Assembly: GCA_030526045.1 (NCBI GenBank)
Contig: JAUNDN010000018.1
Coordinates: forward strand, 1-48,185
Origin: Bacillota bacterium
GTDB taxonomy: Bacteria; Bacillota; Clostridia; Lachnospirales; Lachnospiraceae
Length of the DNA stretch: 48,185 nucleotides
Direction: 5' to 3'
Shown here: piece after piece, positions 7,400 to 15,977 of the stretch
How the letters are laid out: every line of letters starts with the position of its first letter
Position numbering within the stretch: position 1 is the stretch's first letter
The notes under the pieces: generated by a model
What the model was told of the DNA's origin: nothing
What the model saw: only the letters and a program-made list of their open reading frames with translations
Database searches by the model: none
Translations under genes and position numbers: made by a program

Positions 7400-8140
7400 T
7401 CACGATACAGTAATGCTGTCTCTGATTTTTTGAAACAGCCCCTCTTTTATCCCCTCGACATTCATAATATCTTCTATCTTTTGATATGCCCCATTCGCTT
7501 CCCGGTATGCAATAATGCTTTTGGCCTTGCTGCTGCCAACCCCCGGCAGCGTACACAAAAGTGACTCTCCGGCAGTGTTAATATTAATCAGCCCGCCTCC
7601 ATTGCTTCCTTCCGGCGCATGATCCGGTGATGTCTCTGCTTCCCGTTCTATGATACCCGTGCTGTCTGAGATTTCCGTCCATGCCACTTCTCTTGTTTCT
7701 TCCACTGTGGGGACATAGATTTTCATTCCATCACTGATTGAACCAGCCTGATTCAGATAATCTTCCCCGGCATCCTCCCTAAAGCCGCCTGCACACTCCA
7801 CTACCTGATAGATTCGGCTTCCGCGGTCCAAAGTATAAACCCCCGGATGATTTACTGCTCCGCAGATATGTACCACGCAAACTGCTGCCTGTTCCTTCTC
7901 AGGACTTTCCTCCTGCACGACTGCCGGCTTTATCTCCTCAGCTTCCCGCTTTGCCTCCTCAGCTGCCTGCCTTTCCTCTTCCGGTTCTGCAACAGTCTCA
8001 GATTCCTTATAAGCTGTCTGTGCCTCAACGGCAGGCGTAAGTATCAGCGTTTCTGCCTTGTTTTCTTTCCTCTCGCATCCAAACAGAATGCAGAATAAAG
8101 CAACAAAAAGCCCCGCTGCTATCTTCCATTTTCCTTTCAT
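7400..8140 (-). CDS. comEA: ComEA-like DNA receptor lipoprotein (SLBB and helix-hairpin-helix)
   Basis: 246-aa surface protein. The signal peptide has a lipobox (LFCILFGC). A Glu/Ala-rich linker (about residues 40-85) is followed by an SLBB domain (VVHICGAVNHPGVYTL ... DGMKIYVP) and a C-terminal helix-hairpin-helix pair (INTAGESLLCTLPGVGSSKA, IEDIMNVEGI). ComEA binds double-stranded DNA and delivers it to the ComEC channel. The start at ATG 8140 has AGGAG five bases upstream and puts the signal peptide at the N-terminus; the longer reading frame upstream is not supported. It is the first gene of the operon, 42 bases behind its -10 box. The linker keeps the binding domain away from the membrane. 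Confidence 0.92.
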   Translation of the reverse strand: MKGKWKIAAGLFVALFCILFGCERKENKAETLILTPAVEAQTAYKESETVAEPEEERQAAEEAKREAEEIKPAVVQEESPEKEQAAVCVVHICGAVNHPGVYTLDRGSRIYQVVECAGGFREDAGEDYLNQAGSISDGMKIYVPTVEETREVAWTEISDSTGIIEREAETSPDHAPEGSNGGGLININTAGESLLCTLPGVGSSKAKSIIAYREANGAYQKIEDIMNVEGIKEGLFQKIRDSITVS

Positions 8141-8188
8141 CGTTACTCCTTCCTGCAAAGCAGAAAGCCCCTTATAACGATACTTTAT

Positions 8189-8217
8189 ATTGTAAAATAA
8201 ATTGCGGGGCTTGACAA
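8189..8217 (-). promoter_or_regulatory. sigma-A promoter of the comEA-comEC operon
   Basis: TTGTCA (8217-8212), 17-bp spacer, TACAAT (8194-8189); transcription would begin near 8182, about 40 bases before the comEA start. The -35 box lies inside a perfect hairpin (8207-8221). Confidence 0.8.
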
Positions 8218-8221
8218 GCCC
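8207..8221. terminator. short hairpin overlapping the comEA -35 box
   Basis: GGGCTTG-A-CAAGCCC, a perfect 7-bp inverted repeat, sits 30 bases after the transporter gene stop. The T content downstream on the minus strand is weak, so it may be a poor terminator for the transporter gene, an operator over the comEA promoter, or both. Confidence 0.4.
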
Positions 8222-8253
8222 TAAGGAGATTTTGTTGTAATGCGTTGCAGCAT

Positions 8254-8685
8254 CTATTTCCATTTGAAAATAATGATTCCCGCAATGGCAATTATCATTC
8301 CGATTATCTTACGCCATTCAAGAGGCTGCTTTTCCACACCGAACCACCCGAACAGTTCAATCACGTATGCCACGATGAGCTGGGCGATCACGATCAACAT
8401 GACAGCCCTGGCCGGTCCCAGCATTTCCATGCTTTTGATTACGGTATAGGTAATAAAAGCGCCGATTGCACCTCCAAGCAGCATATACTTGGGCTCCACC
8501 TTAAAGAGTGCTCCAAAGGACGAACGATCGGCACACAGCCATGCGCCAAGGCAAACCAAAAGGGCTGTCAGCTGCACAAAGACATTTGCTACCCAGATAC
8601 TGGAATCCTTGGTCACCTGCGTATTGAACACTCCCTGGATACTCATTAGGGCACCTGAAATAAGCGCAATAAAAAATCCAATCAT
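8254..8685 (-). CDS. YdcZ/DUF606-family DMT small membrane transporter
   Basis: 143-aa protein with five hydrophobic segments (FFIALISGALMSI, WVANVFVQLTALLVCLGAW, MLLGGAIGAFITYTVI, VMLIVIAQLIVAYVIEL, IIGMIIAIAGIIIF), the size and layout of the DUF606 half of the drug/metabolite transporter superfamily. The motif GAFITYTVIKSMEMLGPARA is typical. These proteins often work as pairs; only one is encoded here, so a homodimer is likely. The start is ATG 8685 with GGAGG five to six bases upstream; a longer in-frame reading lacks a ribosome site. The substrate is unknown. It sits between the solute-binding protein gene and comEA, with no sign of belonging to either. Confidence 0.85.
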   Translation of the reverse strand: MIGFFIALISGALMSIQGVFNTQVTKDSSIWVANVFVQLTALLVCLGAWLCADRSSFGALFKVEPKYMLLGGAIGAFITYTVIKSMEMLGPARAVMLIVIAQLIVAYVIELFGWFGVEKQPLEWRKIIGMIIAIAGIIIFKWK

Positions 8686-8779
8686 ATGGGCCTCCTTGCT
8701 GTTTCTCAATACTTCATCATACCCACATGATTGGAAATTTATTCTTATCCGGTTCTATTTGGTCTCAATTCTTTGACAT

Positions 8780-10321
8780 TTATTCGCTCTGAGAATTCTC
8801 TTGCGCGTTCTCTTGTGAATCCTCTTCAAAATATTCGTCGTCGGAATACTCATCCTCCTGATCCTGTTCCTCGTATGTCACCTCAAGATATTCTTCTTCG
8901 TATGCTTCTCCCGTAACCTGACTCTTGATCTGCTCAGACAATGCCTTCAACTCCTTGTTAGCATCCGCCCCGTTCCAGATTTCAGAGAAGGAAACCTCAA
9001 GCTGAACCCAGAAATTACTCGTCTCGAGCATCTTTGGCATGGAAATCGACTTTTCATATTCTTCCGCAAACCGGTCAAGGGCTTCATACCCGTAATCCAC
9101 ATCCTTTGCAGCGGATACCTTTCCTGTCCGTGCATACAAAATATCAATATAATCATTGGTCAGGAAATAGGCGAAGTCATTGGCAGCCTCTTTATTTGCA
9201 GAATAACCGTTGATCACAACACAGCTTGTCACGGAAAGAGGTCGGGTCTTCATTCCATCCTTAATATCCGGTGTCATCGTAATTCCATACTCATATTCAA
9301 ACAAGCCGTCTGCCATTGCATGCTCCAATGCAAACACCGCATCCGTTGTGGCTACCGTAAATACCATCTTTCCTGCCATGAACTCATCCAGAATTCCTTC
9401 ATAGCTGATCTGACTGGTATCAATGGAAAAGAACTGATTCAGCTCCTGATATGCCTCCATACTTCTAATGGCATTCTCATTGTAAATATCAATTTGGGAA
9501 GTGTCCCAGCCGGCTTCGCCGCCCATCCTGATCGCGTCCCCCACAAAGAAGTAATTGTAGAAGATATCCGTTACATCCCACTTAAATACACCTTCCACCT
9601 GCTGTGGTGCATCATAGCTGTCAGCAAAGGTTCGGATATCCTCAATGGTATCCGGAAGAAGCTCCTGCATTTTTGCCTCGATCTGTTCCTCTGTAAACTG
9701 CTCCTCCTTCACTGCACTGCCTTCTGTGCTCTCCTTTGCCTCAATCTTATCTTCCTCTAAAAGACCGGCATCCTCCTTAGCCTGCACAGCTTCTGCCTCC
9801 AGACGGCTTACTGCCAGATCCCGTAAATAGGTTTTATTATATAACAAAGCGCTTGTCTCAAAATAGAAGGGATAACCAATCAGATTGTCCTTGTAGGTAG
9901 CTGCCTGAAGACCGGTGCCGATATATTCATCCTCCATCACAATCCGGTCAGGGGGCGTCACCTCACTTGCAAGACCCGCCAGATAAGCCTTTTCAAGCGA
10001 ATCATGTCCCAGAATATAAAGATCCGGCACATTTGCTTCAAGCGAATTCTGATTGATCTTTTCCAGATATTCCAAACCGGATTCCAGTACCGGAACAATC
10101 CTCACGTCATGACTTTCATTATAAGTCACTGCAGCACTGCTCAAATACGAAGTAAGCGCTTCATCCGTATACCACAGATAAAGCGTCTCCTTCTCGCTTG
10201 TAAACACCGTATTATCCTGTTTTTCCGTAATCTGACGTCCCGATTTGGCTATTCCAAAGGTAAGTACTGCGGCTATGGCAATGATTCCCACTGCCGTCAG
10301 TCGTTTTTTCAGACTCATCAT
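8780..10321 (-). CDS. extracellular solute-binding protein, family 1, with acidic tail
   Basis: 513-aa protein. A hydrophobic N-terminal segment (AVGIIAIAAVLTFGIA) lacks a lipobox cysteine, so it is either cleaved by ordinary signal peptidase or stays as a membrane anchor. The fold of type-1 binding proteins is recognisable (LYLWYTDEAL, VPDLYILGHDSLEKAYLAG, YPFYFETSALLYNK, DEFMAGKMVFTVATTDAVF, CVVINGYSANKEAANDFAYFL). Two features are unusual: a Glu/Ala/Lys-rich insertion at about residues 168-225, and a strongly acidic C-terminal tail of about 40 residues. No permease or ATPase gene is near. It starts 11 bases after argD and is the last gene of the arginine operon. The ligand (amino acid, sugar or other) cannot be told. 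Confidence 0.8.
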   Translation of the reverse strand: MMSLKKRLTAVGIIAIAAVLTFGIAKSGRQITEKQDNTVFTSEKETLYLWYTDEALTSYLSSAAVTYNESHDVRIVPVLESGLEYLEKINQNSLEANVPDLYILGHDSLEKAYLAGLASEVTPPDRIVMEDEYIGTGLQAATYKDNLIGYPFYFETSALLYNKTYLRDLAVSRLEAEAVQAKEDAGLLEEDKIEAKESTEGSAVKEEQFTEEQIEAKMQELLPDTIEDIRTFADSYDAPQQVEGVFKWDVTDIFYNYFFVGDAIRMGGEAGWDTSQIDIYNENAIRSMEAYQELNQFFSIDTSQISYEGILDEFMAGKMVFTVATTDAVFALEHAMADGLFEYEYGITMTPDIKDGMKTRPLSVTSCVVINGYSANKEAANDFAYFLTNDYIDILYARTGKVSAAKDVDYGYEALDRFAEEYEKSISMPKMLETSNFWVQLEVSFSEIWNGADANKELKALSEQIKSQVTGEAYEEEYLEVTYEEQDQEDEYSDDEYFEEDSQENAQENSQSE

Positions 10322-10332
10322 TTACTCCGTTT

Positions 10333-11526
10333 CTATTCATCCAGACAGGTCTTTAAAATTGCAAGCATCTCGTCAACATGCTTCCTCTCAATAACAAGCG
10401 GTGGCACAAAACGAATAATGTTCGTGCCGGCATTGATCAGAATCAACCCCTGATCAAGTGCTTTGGTGATGATCTCCCCTACCGGCTTGCTAAATACCAG
10501 TCCCTGCATCAATCCCAGACCACGTCTTTCTTCAATACAATCATATTCAGTAACCAGCTCATCCAGTTTTTCCTTCAGATAAGCCCCCACTTCATTTACA
10601 TTATCTATTATATGGTTCTCCTCGAATAAATCAAGCACAATATTTATGGCAGCTGTGGCAAGCGGATTCCCTCCGTAGGTGGTTCCGTGATCCCCACTGG
10701 AAAGAGAGTTCTGTCCTACCTTCTCCGTCATCAAAAAAGCGCCTACCGGCACACCGCAGCCAAGCGCCTTGGCTGTTGTCATGATATCCGGCTTGATACC
10801 GTATTTCTGCCAGGCAAACATAGAGCCGGTACGTCCCATACCGCACTGAATCTCATCCAGGATCAGCAAAATATCTTTTTCCTCACACAGAGCCTTTACC
10901 TGCTTTAAAAAGCCCTCCTGCGCGGGATAGATTCCGCCCTCTCCCTGCACCGTCTCAAACAGGATGGCACAGGTTATGTCAGTCACATTGGCAAGCACGC
11001 TGTCAAAATCATTCATCCTTGCAAAGCGGATGTTTCCGATCATCGGCTGGAAGGCTTCCCTGTATTTGGGGTTTCCCGTCACCGACAATGCTCCCATGGT
11101 TCTTCCATGGAAGGAATGCTCCATGGCAATGATCTCATGATCGGTTCTTCCGTCCTTCAGATACGCATATTTTCTTGCCGCCTTAATCGCACCCTCCACA
11201 GCCTCTGCACCGCTGTTGGTAAAGAATACCCTGTCCATGCCGGATACCTTTTTGATCTTTTTGGCCGCTTCAATCGCCGGCACATTGTAATAATAGTTTG
11301 AAGTATGGATCAGCTTGTCGATCTGTGCCTTCAAGGCATCATTATATTTCCGGTTATTGTATCCCAGGGCAAAAACCGCAATCCCTGCACAAAAGTCCAG
11401 ATATTTTTTCCCTTCGATATCATAAAGATAAACACCGTCACCCTTATCAAGTACCACCTGATAACGGTTGTAGGTATGGAGAAGTGCCGCTTCTGCCTCC
11501 TCAATATATTCCTTCATTGTTTCCAT
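10333..11526 (-). CDS. argD: acetylornithine aminotransferase
   Basis: PLP enzyme of about 397 aa that converts N-acetylglutamate semialdehyde to N-acetylornithine in arginine synthesis. Class-III aminotransferase features are clear: YLDFCAGIAVFALGY near the start, NSGAEAVEGAIKAARK, ILDEIQCGMGRTG with the cofactor-contacting Asp, and the Schiff-base lysine in TTAKALGCGVPVGAF. The start is uncertain: ATG 11526 (METMKEY) has GGAGG about 13 bases upstream, while an in-frame ATG at 11556 has GAGG almost touching it. The gene lies in argC-ybaK-gnat-argJ-argB-argD, and its upstream gap contains an 11-bp triple repeat. The gene symbol follows from operon context as well as sequence, since ornithine aminotransferases are close relatives. 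Confidence 0.93.
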   Translation of the reverse strand: METMKEYIEEAEAALLHTYNRYQVVLDKGDGVYLYDIEGKKYLDFCAGIAVFALGYNNRKYNDALKAQIDKLIHTSNYYYNVPAIEAAKKIKKVSGMDRVFFTNSGAEAVEGAIKAARKYAYLKDGRTDHEIIAMEHSFHGRTMGALSVTGNPKYREAFQPMIGNIRFARMNDFDSVLANVTDITCAILFETVQGEGGIYPAQEGFLKQVKALCEEKDILLILDEIQCGMGRTGSMFAWQKYGIKPDIMTTAKALGCGVPVGAFLMTEKVGQNSLSSGDHGTTYGGNPLATAAINIVLDLFEENHIIDNVNEVGAYLKEKLDELVTEYDCIEERRGLGLMQGLVFSKPVGEIITKALDQGLILINAGTNIIRFVPPLVIERKHVDEMLAILKTCLDE

Positions 11527-11573
11527 ATCTTTTTGTTTTCCTCCATTTAAAGTCATCCTCGCGGGTAACTTTT

Positions 11574-11606
11574 TTACTGCTCCATTACTGCCCCGTTACT
11601 GCTCCA
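11574..11606. repeat. 11-bp tandem repeat, three copies, over the argB stop codon
   Basis: Three head-to-tail copies of TTACTGCTCCA (the middle copy reads TTACTGCCCCG) at 11574, 11585 and 11596. On the coding strand each copy ends in GCAGTAA; the copy at 11596-11606 contains the ArgB stop codon and the other two extend into the argB-argD gap. Confidence 0.85.
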
Positions 11607-12492
11607 TGGTATTCTTGTCTTCATCCCTGATGATTGCAGTTCCCACACCGGAATTGGTGAAAATTTCAAGCAACAGACAGTGGGGAATCCGTCCATCCAG
11701 AATATGGACTCTGTTAACACCATTCTCAATCGCAGAGGTACAGTTATTCAGCTTCGGAAGCATCCCGCCGCCGATAAAGCCATCCTCAATCAGTTTGTTT
11801 GCCTCCGATGCCGTAATTCTTGAAATGAAAGAATCTCTGTCATTGATATCCTTATATAATCCCTCTATATCCGTGAGAAATACCAGTTTGTCGGCGCCTA
11901 CCGCCTTGGCGATGGCACAGGCTGCGTCATCCGCATTGATATTGTAAGTCTGAAAGCTTTCGTCCAGTCCGATGGGCGCAACAATCGGCAGATAGTCGTT
12001 TTCCAGAAGGTCATAAAGTATTTTGGCATTGACACTCTTCACATCGCCTACAAAGCCGATGTCCTGTCCGCCGGAATACTTTTTCTCCACATTTAAAAGC
12101 TTTCCGTCCTTTCCGCTGACACCAACTGCCTTAACCCCCAGCTCTTCCACCATGGTCACAAGACTTTTATTTACTTTATTTAACACCATTTCGGCTATTT
12201 CCATGGTCTCCTCATCCGTCACACGAAGACCGTTTATAAACTGCGCTTCCTTGCCGACCTTGCCGACCCAGCGGCTGATCTCTTTGCCGCCACCGTGAAC
12301 AATGATAGGCTTAAACCCTACCAGCTTAAGCAGTGTAACATCCTTAATGACATTCTTTTGAAGTTCCTCATTACTCATAGCCGATCCACCGTATTTTACC
12401 ACAATGATCTTCCGATTGAACTTCTGTATGTAGGGAAGGGCTTCAATCAGCACCTCCGCCTTCTTTAAAACCTCCTGCATATCCTTATCCAT
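11596..12492 (-). CDS. argB: acetylglutamate kinase
   Basis: 298-aa amino-acid kinase that phosphorylates N-acetylglutamate, the second step of arginine synthesis. The glycine-rich loops VVKYGGSAM and [13 protein letters not shown] are intact, as are the substrate loop GLRVTD and the ATP-site region [12 protein letters not shown] ... [14 protein letters not shown]. The N-terminal helix found in arginine-inhibited hexameric kinases is represented by residues 1-22 ([20 protein letters not shown]), so feedback inhibition by arginine is likely (inference). ATG 12492 is chosen because GGAGG lies about seven bases before it; longer readings would overlap argJ. It follows argJ by 16 bases. Confidence 0.95.
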   Translation of the reverse strand: MDKDMQEVLKKAEVLIEALPYIQKFNRKIIVVKYGGSAMSNEELQKNVIKDVTLLKLVGFKPIIVHGGGKEISRWVGKVGKEAQFINGLRVTDEETMEIAEMVLNKVNKSLVTMVEELGVKAVGVSGKDGKLLNVEKKYSGGQDIGFVGDVKSVNAKILYDLLENDYLPIVAPIGLDESFQTYNINADDAACAIAKAVGADKLVFLTDIEGLYKDINDRDSFISRITASEANKLIEDGFIGGGMLPKLNNCTSAIENGVNRVHILDGRIPHCLLLEIFTNSGVGTAIIRDEDKNTMEQ

Positions 12493-12508
12493 TTCTTCCT
12501 CCATTCTA

Positions 12509-13732
12509 CTAGCTGCGGTAATCCGCATTAATCTTTACATAATCATAGGTCAGGTCACATCCCCACGCGGTAGCGCTTTCCTCTCCCATTTTCATATCAA
12601 CCAGAACAGTTACCTCCGGCTGCGACAAAATTTTGGTTGCCTCCTCTTCATTGTAGCCTGTAGATACCCCATCCTGATAAATCTTGATGCGTCCTGCCTT
12701 GCTTTCAAAATAAAGATCTATCTTTTCCGGGTCAAACTGTACCCCCGAATAGCCAAGGGCACACAAAACTCTTCCCGCATTCGCATCGTGTCCGTAAATC
12801 ATTGCCTTGACCAGACTGGAGCAGACTACAGATTTACTTAATATGCGTGCATTTTCCTTCGTGTCAGCTCCGATCACCTTGGTTTCCAGCAATGCTGTTG
12901 CTCCCTCCCCGTCTCCTGCCATCATTTTGGCTAAGGACTCATTTATGTAATGAAGAGCCGCCTTGAATTCTTCGTATTCCGGTGTGCCATCCTGAATCTC
13001 CGGATTTTCAGCCATTCCGTTTGCCATCACCAGAAGGGTATCATTGGTGGATGTATCTCCGTCAACAGAGATCATATTAAAGGTATCAACCACATCCTCC
13101 TTCAAGGCTTTGGTAAGAAGTTCCTTGGAAATCACTGCATCAGTGGTTACAAACCCGAGCATCGTACACATATTGGGATGGATCATTCCCGAGCCCTTGC
13201 ACATTCCACCAAGGGTTACCTTCACGCCCCCAATCTCAATTTCCACTGCCGCCTGTTTGGAGCGGGTATCTGTTGTCATAATGGCTTCTGCCGCCTGGGT
13301 TCCCGCATCCAGAGTCTCTGCCTTAGCCTTGGCAAGCTTCTCAATACCGGCTTCAATCCGGTCCATGGGAAGCTGCATGCCGATGACACCTGTAGAAGCA
13401 ACCAGCACTGCATCCTCCGGAATATTCAGAAGCTCTGCCGTCTTCTTTGCCGTCCTGCTGCAATAGTCAAGTCCTTCTTTTCCCGTACAGGCATTGGCAA
13501 TTCCCGCGTTAATGATCACTGCCTGCCCAAAGGGTGATTCCTCAACCACCTTCTTATCCCACAATACAGGAGCCGCTTTCACCACATTGGTGGTAAAGGT
13601 CGCTGCCAGTGTGCAGGACTTCTTACTGTAAATGATTGCCATGTCCTTTCTGTTCTGATATTTGATGGCAGCCTCTGCGCCTGCTGCCTCAAAGCCTTTT
13701 GCTGCTGTTACGCCGCCTGTTCTGATCTTCAT
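12509..13732 (-). CDS. argJ: bifunctional ornithine acetyltransferase / N-acetylglutamate synthase
   Basis: 407-aa enzyme that moves the acetyl group from N-acetylornithine to glutamate and so recycles it in arginine synthesis; bifunctional forms also make N-acetylglutamate from acetyl-CoA. ArgJ cleaves itself before a threonine in the motif [10 protein letters not shown]-x-TML. Here the residue before Thr is Cys (NMCTMLGF) instead of the more usual Ala, while the nucleophilic Thr is kept. Other conserved parts are present ([50 protein letters not shown]). ATG 13732 has GGAGG six bases upstream; ATG 13744 overlaps that ribosome site and is less likely. With argJ present the linear-pathway deacetylase ArgE is not needed. 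Confidence 0.95.
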   Translation of the reverse strand: MKIRTGGVTAAKGFEAAGAEAAIKYQNRKDMAIIYSKKSCTLAATFTTNVVKAAPVLWDKKVVEESPFGQAVIINAGIANACTGKEGLDYCSRTAKKTAELLNIPEDAVLVASTGVIGMQLPMDRIEAGIEKLAKAKAETLDAGTQAAEAIMTTDTRSKQAAVEIEIGGVKVTLGGMCKGSGMIHPNMCTMLGFVTTDAVISKELLTKALKEDVVDTFNMISVDGDTSTNDTLLVMANGMAENPEIQDGTPEYEEFKAALHYINESLAKMMAGDGEGATALLETKVIGADTKENARILSKSVVCSSLVKAMIYGHDANAGRVLCALGYSGVQFDPEKIDLYFESKAGRIKIYQDGVSTGYNEEEATKILSQPEVTVLVDMKMGEESATAWGCDLTYDYVKINADYRS

Positions 13733-13766
13733 AGCTTCCTCCATTCCAAGGCACTATCCGTCCTTT

Positions 13767-14237
13767 TTATCCGTTAAATCTTACAATATTTTCCTTATTT
13801 AGAACAAAATCGTAATAGTTAAGATCCTCTCTCCCTGTCCAGCCGATTTCCTTCCAGAAGGCATTTCCGATGTCATTTTTCGTAAAGGCTATCAATGAAA
13901 CTTTGCTGATCTTTTCTCTCTGAAGTGCTTCCATGCAGTGCACTACCATGCTCTTTCCGATTCCGTTCATCCGATAATCCTCATGCACACACACATGATA
14001 CAGACATCCCCGTCTGCCGTCATGTCCACACAGAATGCTGCCCACAATCTTTCCATCGCACACCGCCACAACGCTGGTACCGGGATTTCTCTTAAGGAAT
14101 CTCTCCACACCCTCCCGGGAATCATCAATACTCCTGATTGCAAAGCCTGAAATACTCATCCAAAGCTTGTGAACACCTTCATAATCTTCAATTGTCATGG
14201 GACGAATCATTATCTCTTCCAGATTTTTCTTTATCAT
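13767..14237 (-). CDS. GNAT-family N-acetyltransferase (YpeA-like)
   Basis: 156-aa acetyltransferase. Fold motifs: MIRPMTIEDYEGVHKLW at the start, VVAVCDGKIVGSILCGHDGRRGCLYHVCVHEDYRMNGIGKSMV (split across motif C/D and the acetyl-CoA loop NGIGKS) and NAFWKEIGWTGRED near the end. It lies between the ybaK-like gene and argJ inside the arginine operon, six bases after the former. A role in making N-acetylglutamate is possible because ArgA-type activities are often supplied by GNAT proteins, but its sequence is closest to general YpeA-like members, so the substrate is open. ATG 14237 has AGGAG nine bases upstream; ATG 14210 with GGAAGAG is a reasonable alternative. Confidence 0.85.
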   Translation of the reverse strand: MIKKNLEEIMIRPMTIEDYEGVHKLWMSISGFAIRSIDDSREGVERFLKRNPGTSVVAVCDGKIVGSILCGHDGRRGCLYHVCVHEDYRMNGIGKSMVVHCMEALQREKISKVSLIAFTKNDIGNAFWKEIGWTGREDLNYYDFVLNKENIVRFNG

Positions 14238-14243
14238 TTCGTT

Positions 14244-14813
14244 TTACTCCTCTCGAAGTTGCACTGCCCGATATTCATGCTTCACATAAGGGAGAAACTT
14301 ATAAAGCACATCACTCGTCCTAAGCCGCAAACTTGCCGTATTGACACAGGGATGACAGCCAAGATATTCCTCTGCAAGAAGCTCCTCATCAATCAAAAGG
14401 TTCACATGCATTTCCTTGTCATTCATCAACCCCATAACACTGACAGCTCCCGGTGAAATATGAAGGTATTCCTCCATAAATTCCTCCGGCGCAAAGGAAA
14501 GTCTTGCTACGCCGAGCTGCTTCGACACTTCCTTTGTCTTAAATTTCTTTTCTCCGGGCATCATTAAAAGATAAAAAACCGTCTTCTGGGTATTACACAA
14601 AAACAGATTCTTGCACATGCGGATTCCCAAAAGCTCATCCACTCCATGACACGCCTCAATGGTTGCCATAGGTTCATGATCCATTCTTTTAAAAGGAATA
14701 TCCAATTTGTGAAGCAGTTCATACACCGCCATCTCTCTTTGGAGTCTCCCCTCCCCGGAAGGAATATCCTCATACAAAGTAGGATCATGTATCAATTCGT
14801 TGATTTCGCTCAT
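14244..14813 (-). CDS. YbaK/ProX-type aminoacyl-tRNA deacylase (prolyl-tRNA editing-like)
   Basis: 189-aa free-standing editing domain of the ProX/PrdX kind, which removes wrongly attached amino acids (typically Ala on tRNA-Pro) in trans. Recognisable parts are KRMDHEPMATIEACHGVDELLG, KNLFLCNTQKTVFYLLMMPGEKKFKTKEVSKQLGVARLSFAPEE (two adjoining stretches with the catalytic-site lysine region), HISPGAVSVMGL and the C-terminal GCHPCVNTASLRLRTSDVL. The length is normal for the family. ATG 14813 has GGAGA about six bases upstream. It is 26 bases after argC and in the same operon, an odd place for a translation-quality gene. No proS gene is nearby. Confidence 0.9.
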   Translation of the reverse strand: MSEINELIHDPTLYEDIPSGEGRLQREMAVYELLHKLDIPFKRMDHEPMATIEACHGVDELLGIRMCKNLFLCNTQKTVFYLLMMPGEKKFKTKEVSKQLGVARLSFAPEEFMEEYLHISPGAVSVMGLMNDKEMHVNLLIDEELLAEEYLGCHPCVNTASLRLRTSDVLYKFLPYVKHEYRAVQLREE

Positions 14814-14839
14814 CTTGTCTCCATTCCTAAGGGATCCTC

Positions 14840-15793
14840 TTACAGATTAAGTCCCTTGCTTTCTTCACATCCGAGCATAATATTCAGACACTGGATAGCC
14901 GCACCTGATGCACCCTTTCCAAGGTTATCAAACTGTGCATGCAAAACAACTCTTTCTTCATTGCCGGTCACAAAAATCTTCAGTCCGTCCCAGCCGGAGC
15001 ATCCGTTTCCTGCCATCATGCCCTTAAGTTCTTCTTCCGCTCCGTAAGGCATGACCTTGATAAACTGCTCACCCGCATAATATTCCGCAAAGAATTTTGC
15101 CAGCTTTTCGGGTGATGTCTCTTTTTTCAGATAGTCAATATAAAGAGGAAGGCTTACCACCATACCACTGTAATAATCTGCAACGATGGGAGAAAACAGC
15201 GGTTCTCTTGAAAGACCTGTAATCTTCTTCATTTCCTTTAGGTGCTTATGTTTCTGAGTTAATGCATATTCTCTGGGCGCATCAAGCTCTACCGGACGTT
15301 CATCAGATTCATACTCAGCAATCATCTTTTTCCCGCCACCACTGTAGCCGGTAAGGGAAAAAGCAGCCACTGGATAGTCGGAAGGCAAAATCCCCTGTGA
15401 AACAATCGGATATGCCAGTGAGAGAAAGCCTGTAGCATGACAGCCCGGCACAGCAATCCTCTTTCCTTCTTTAATTCTATTTCTATGTACCGGCGAAAGC
15501 TCCGGGAAACCGTATGCCCATCCATCCTCCGTTCTATGTGCAGTGGAGGTATCAATAATTCTTACATTTTCATTTTCCACAAGAGAAACGGACTCCCGTG
15601 CTGCTGCATCGGGAAGACAAAGGAAAGTAATATCCGACTGATTGATCAGGCGCTTTCTCTCCTCCACGTCCTTACGCAATTCTGCTGAGATGGGAATGAG
15701 TTCAATATCGTCTCTTTGCCCGAACCGTTCGTGGATTCGCAGTCCCGTTGTTCCTTCACTTCCATCTATAAAAATCTTTGTTTTGCTGCTCAT
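14840..15793 (-). CDS. argC: N-acetyl-gamma-glutamyl-phosphate reductase, short type
   Basis: 317-aa NADPH-dependent reductase, third step of arginine synthesis. The short form (class 2) begins KIFIDGSEGTTGLRIHERF, where the dinucleotide loop differs from the GxSGYxG of the long class. The catalytic cysteine is in VPGCHATGFLSL, and TAHRT, PELSPVHR, SLTGYSGGGKKMI and the C-terminal DNLGKGASGAAIQCLN are all in place. It is first in the arginine operon. The ATG at 15793 has GAGG about 11 bases upstream. The leader from the extended -10 promoter (15978-15986) is roughly 180 bases and carries an ArgR-like box. Confidence 0.95.
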   Translation of the reverse strand: MSSKTKIFIDGSEGTTGLRIHERFGQRDDIELIPISAELRKDVEERKRLINQSDITFLCLPDAAARESVSLVENENVRIIDTSTAHRTEDGWAYGFPELSPVHRNRIKEGKRIAVPGCHATGFLSLAYPIVSQGILPSDYPVAAFSLTGYSGGGKKMIAEYESDERPVELDAPREYALTQKHKHLKEMKKITGLSREPLFSPIVADYYSGMVVSLPLYIDYLKKETSPEKLAKFFAEYYAGEQFIKVMPYGAEEELKGMMAGNGCSGWDGLKIFVTGNEERVVLHAQFDNLGKGASGAAIQCLNIMLGCEESKGLNL

Positions 15794-15829
15794 AAGCTTT
15801 TTTACCTCTCTTCTTTATTACTGTTTATT

Positions 15830-15847
15830 ACTGCAAAATCATGCAAA
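15830..15847. promoter_or_regulatory. argR box: ArgR/AhrC-like ARG box in the argC leader
   Basis: ACTGCAAAATCATGCAAA matches 11 of the 14 fixed positions of the 18-bp ARG consensus TNTGNATWWWWATNCANA. It lies between the argC promoter and the start codon. Confidence 0.45.
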
Positions 15848-15977
15848 TTCTCTTTGGTTTTCCCTTTGCTTTTCTCTTTGGTTTGCGCCTAAAGTGCCCT
15901 TGAATTGGGTGCGTGGCTTTTCTCACCTTTTTCGCCGTCTATGACACGCTTGCAAAAATGGTTTCCCTCAAAGGCTC

